From contig DATNIC010000013.1 of NCBI GenBank assembly GCA_035604635.1, forward strand, positions 1-7,307: a stretch of 7,307 bases of DNA. Reading direction: 5' to 3'. Origin of the DNA: DATNIC01 sp035604635 (GTDB taxonomy: Bacteria; Vulcanimicrobiota; Vulcanimicrobiia; Vulcanimicrobiales; Vulcanimicrobiaceae). The position numbers and the translations under genes are program-made. Positions within the stretch are counted from its first letter, which is position 1. Every line of letters starts with the position of its first letter. Shown piece after piece: positions 6,538 to 7,307 of this stretch. Under the pieces are notes generated by a model. The model was given only the letters and a program-made list of their open reading frames with translations. It was not told the origin of the DNA and ran no database searches.

Positions 6538-6547
6538 GGAGTCCGTA
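6538..6547 (+). promoter_or_regulatory. Ribosome binding site that fixes the TTG start of the O-methyltransferase
   Basis: AAGGAG (6536-6541) lies six bases before TTG at 6548-6550. The ten bases GGAGTCCGTA here are identical to those before the upstream gene and sit at the same distance from its ATG. The first in-frame ATG (6572) has no Shine-Dalgarno sequence, so TTG is preferred. Confidence 0.75.
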
Positions 6548-7307
6548 TTGCCCCAGCACGTCAGTCAAAATATGGTTTTCAAAGCAACGGTGGGCGGCGC
6601 GCCGGTCGAACTCTCCGCCACCGCACCGTTGCCTGACGGCCGAGAGCTCGTACAGGGGCCGCTCACGTATAACGGAGACGGCCTCGCAACCGCCCATAAC
6701 CTGGGGTTCATGTCGGACCCCCGTTTCTTGGAAGCCTCAGCTTTGGGAATGCGACAGATCGAGATCCACGCTCCGGAGACTTATGCCCGGATGTGGGACT
6801 TGCGCTATCGGATCTACGATTTTTGCTGGGCGGCCGATCACGCGAGGCACCTGAAGGGCGACTTCGTCGATTGCGGCGTGTGGGTCGCAGCCTTCTCGGC
6901 CTCGGCTGCGAAGTACATCAGCTTCGAGCAATACACCGACAAGACGTGGTACATGCTGGATACCTACGAGTCTTATCCGCTGGAGCAATTCAATCCCGAA
7001 GAACTCGCGATGGGCATCGATAAGGACACGCCTCATTTCGCGACCACAAATCTGCACGCGATCGTCGGCGAAACCTTTTCTCCGTATCCCAACATAAAAC
7101 TCGTCAAAGGGCCGATACCCGACACGCTGACGCAGGTCCCGAGCACGGAGATCGCCTACCTCTCGGTCGATCTCAACGCCGCGAAACCGTCGGTCGACGC
7201 CCTCGAGTATTTCTGGCCGAAGCTCGTCAAGGCAGGCGTCGTCGTGCTCGACGATTACGGCTTCCAGAGGTACGCAGCACAAAAGAAGGCGCTCGACACC
7301 TGGGCAC
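6548..7307 (+). CDS. TylF/MycF-type sugar O-methyltransferase (runs off right edge)
   Basis: The first 253 residues are present. The family includes macrocin and mycinamicin sugar O-methyltransferases, metal-dependent SAM enzymes; many uncharacterised members occur in glycan clusters. Visible features: RYRIYDFCWAADHARHLKGDFVDCGVW at about 86-112 (SAM-site strand, normally ECGVW-x-GG-S), MLDTYESYP at 136-144 (family form DTFEG-P), NIKLVKGPIPDTL at 182-194, IAYLSVDLNAAKPSVDALEYFWPKLVKAGVVVLDDYGFQRY at 202-242. Asp208, Asp235 and Asp236 are the expected metal/substrate acidic residues. The glycine-rich part after GVW reads VAAFSAS, lacking the usual GG, so the SAM pocket is divergent. Residues 1-60 form an extension of unclear role. 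Start TTG at 6548 is supported by the ribosome binding site. It follows the TPR-GSCFA stop by 21 bp, so the two are likely cotranscribed. The hydroxyl methylated is unknown. Confidence 0.87.
   Translation, partial: MPQHVSQNMVFKATVGGAPVELSATAPLPDGRELVQGPLTYNGDGLATAHNLGFMSDPRFLEASALGMRQIEIHAPETYARMWDLRYRIYDFCWAADHARHLKGDFVDCGVWVAAFSASAAKYISFEQYTDKTWYMLDTYESYPLEQFNPEELAMGIDKDTPHFATTNLHAIVGETFSPYPNIKLVKGPIPDTLTQVPSTEIAYLSVDLNAAKPSVDALEYFWPKLVKAGVVVLDDYGFQRYAAQKKALDTWA

Noticed and set aside
6572..6574. ATG as the start of the TylF-type gene
   Set aside because: It has no Shine-Dalgarno sequence, whereas TTG at 6548 follows AAGGAG at ideal spacing, matching the cassette before the upstream gene.
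6737..7282. 181-codon minus-strand frame opposite the TylF-type gene
   Set aside because: The plus strand carries the family motifs; the antisense translation is a compositional shadow.

Overview
The window comes from a bacterium with fairly GC-rich DNA (roughly 60% by eye). Genes are tightly packed and most starts have Shine-Dalgarno sequences. No rRNA, tRNA, mobile element or CRISPR is visible, so the taxon cannot be fixed. The gene content (glycosyltransferase, DegT-type aminotransferase, sulfotransferase, several methyltransferases, GSCFA-domain protein) is that of an accessory surface-glycan or glycoconjugate locus.

Layout: two divergent transcription units share a 125-bp intergenic region (4857-4981). 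Leftward from 4856, in transcription order: a two-domain glycosyltransferase (3030-4856), a class I SAM methyltransferase with a long C-terminal extension (1838-3046), a PAPS-type sulfotransferase (1177-1860), a small degenerate methyltransferase-like protein (612-1175), and the N-terminal 183 residues of a DegT/DnrJ/EryC1 aminotransferase (1-550) that runs off the left edge. The first four are packed with overlaps of 17 and 23 bp and then a 1-bp gap. The fifth follows a 61-bp gap that holds a 7-codon minicistron with a good ribosome binding site; its stop codon overlaps the aminotransferase start (ATGA). Rightward from 4982: a TPR-GSCFA fusion protein (4982-6526), then 21 bp later a TylF/MycF-type O-methyltransferase starting at TTG (6548) and running off the right edge. 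Both rightward genes are preceded by the same 10-base ribosome-binding cassette at the same spacing.

Inferred joint role: the aminotransferase would make an amino-sugar precursor, the glycosyltransferase would add a sugar, and the sulfotransferase, methyltransferases and GSCFA protein (SGNH-hydrolase-like) would decorate or trim the product. The final structure (capsule, O-antigen, glycolipid or glycosylated protein) cannot be read from this window. The least ordinary items are the TPR-GSCFA fusion, the GT-B-like plus GT-A fusion, the methyltransferase-like protein without a clear SAM loop, and the minicistron before the aminotransferase.
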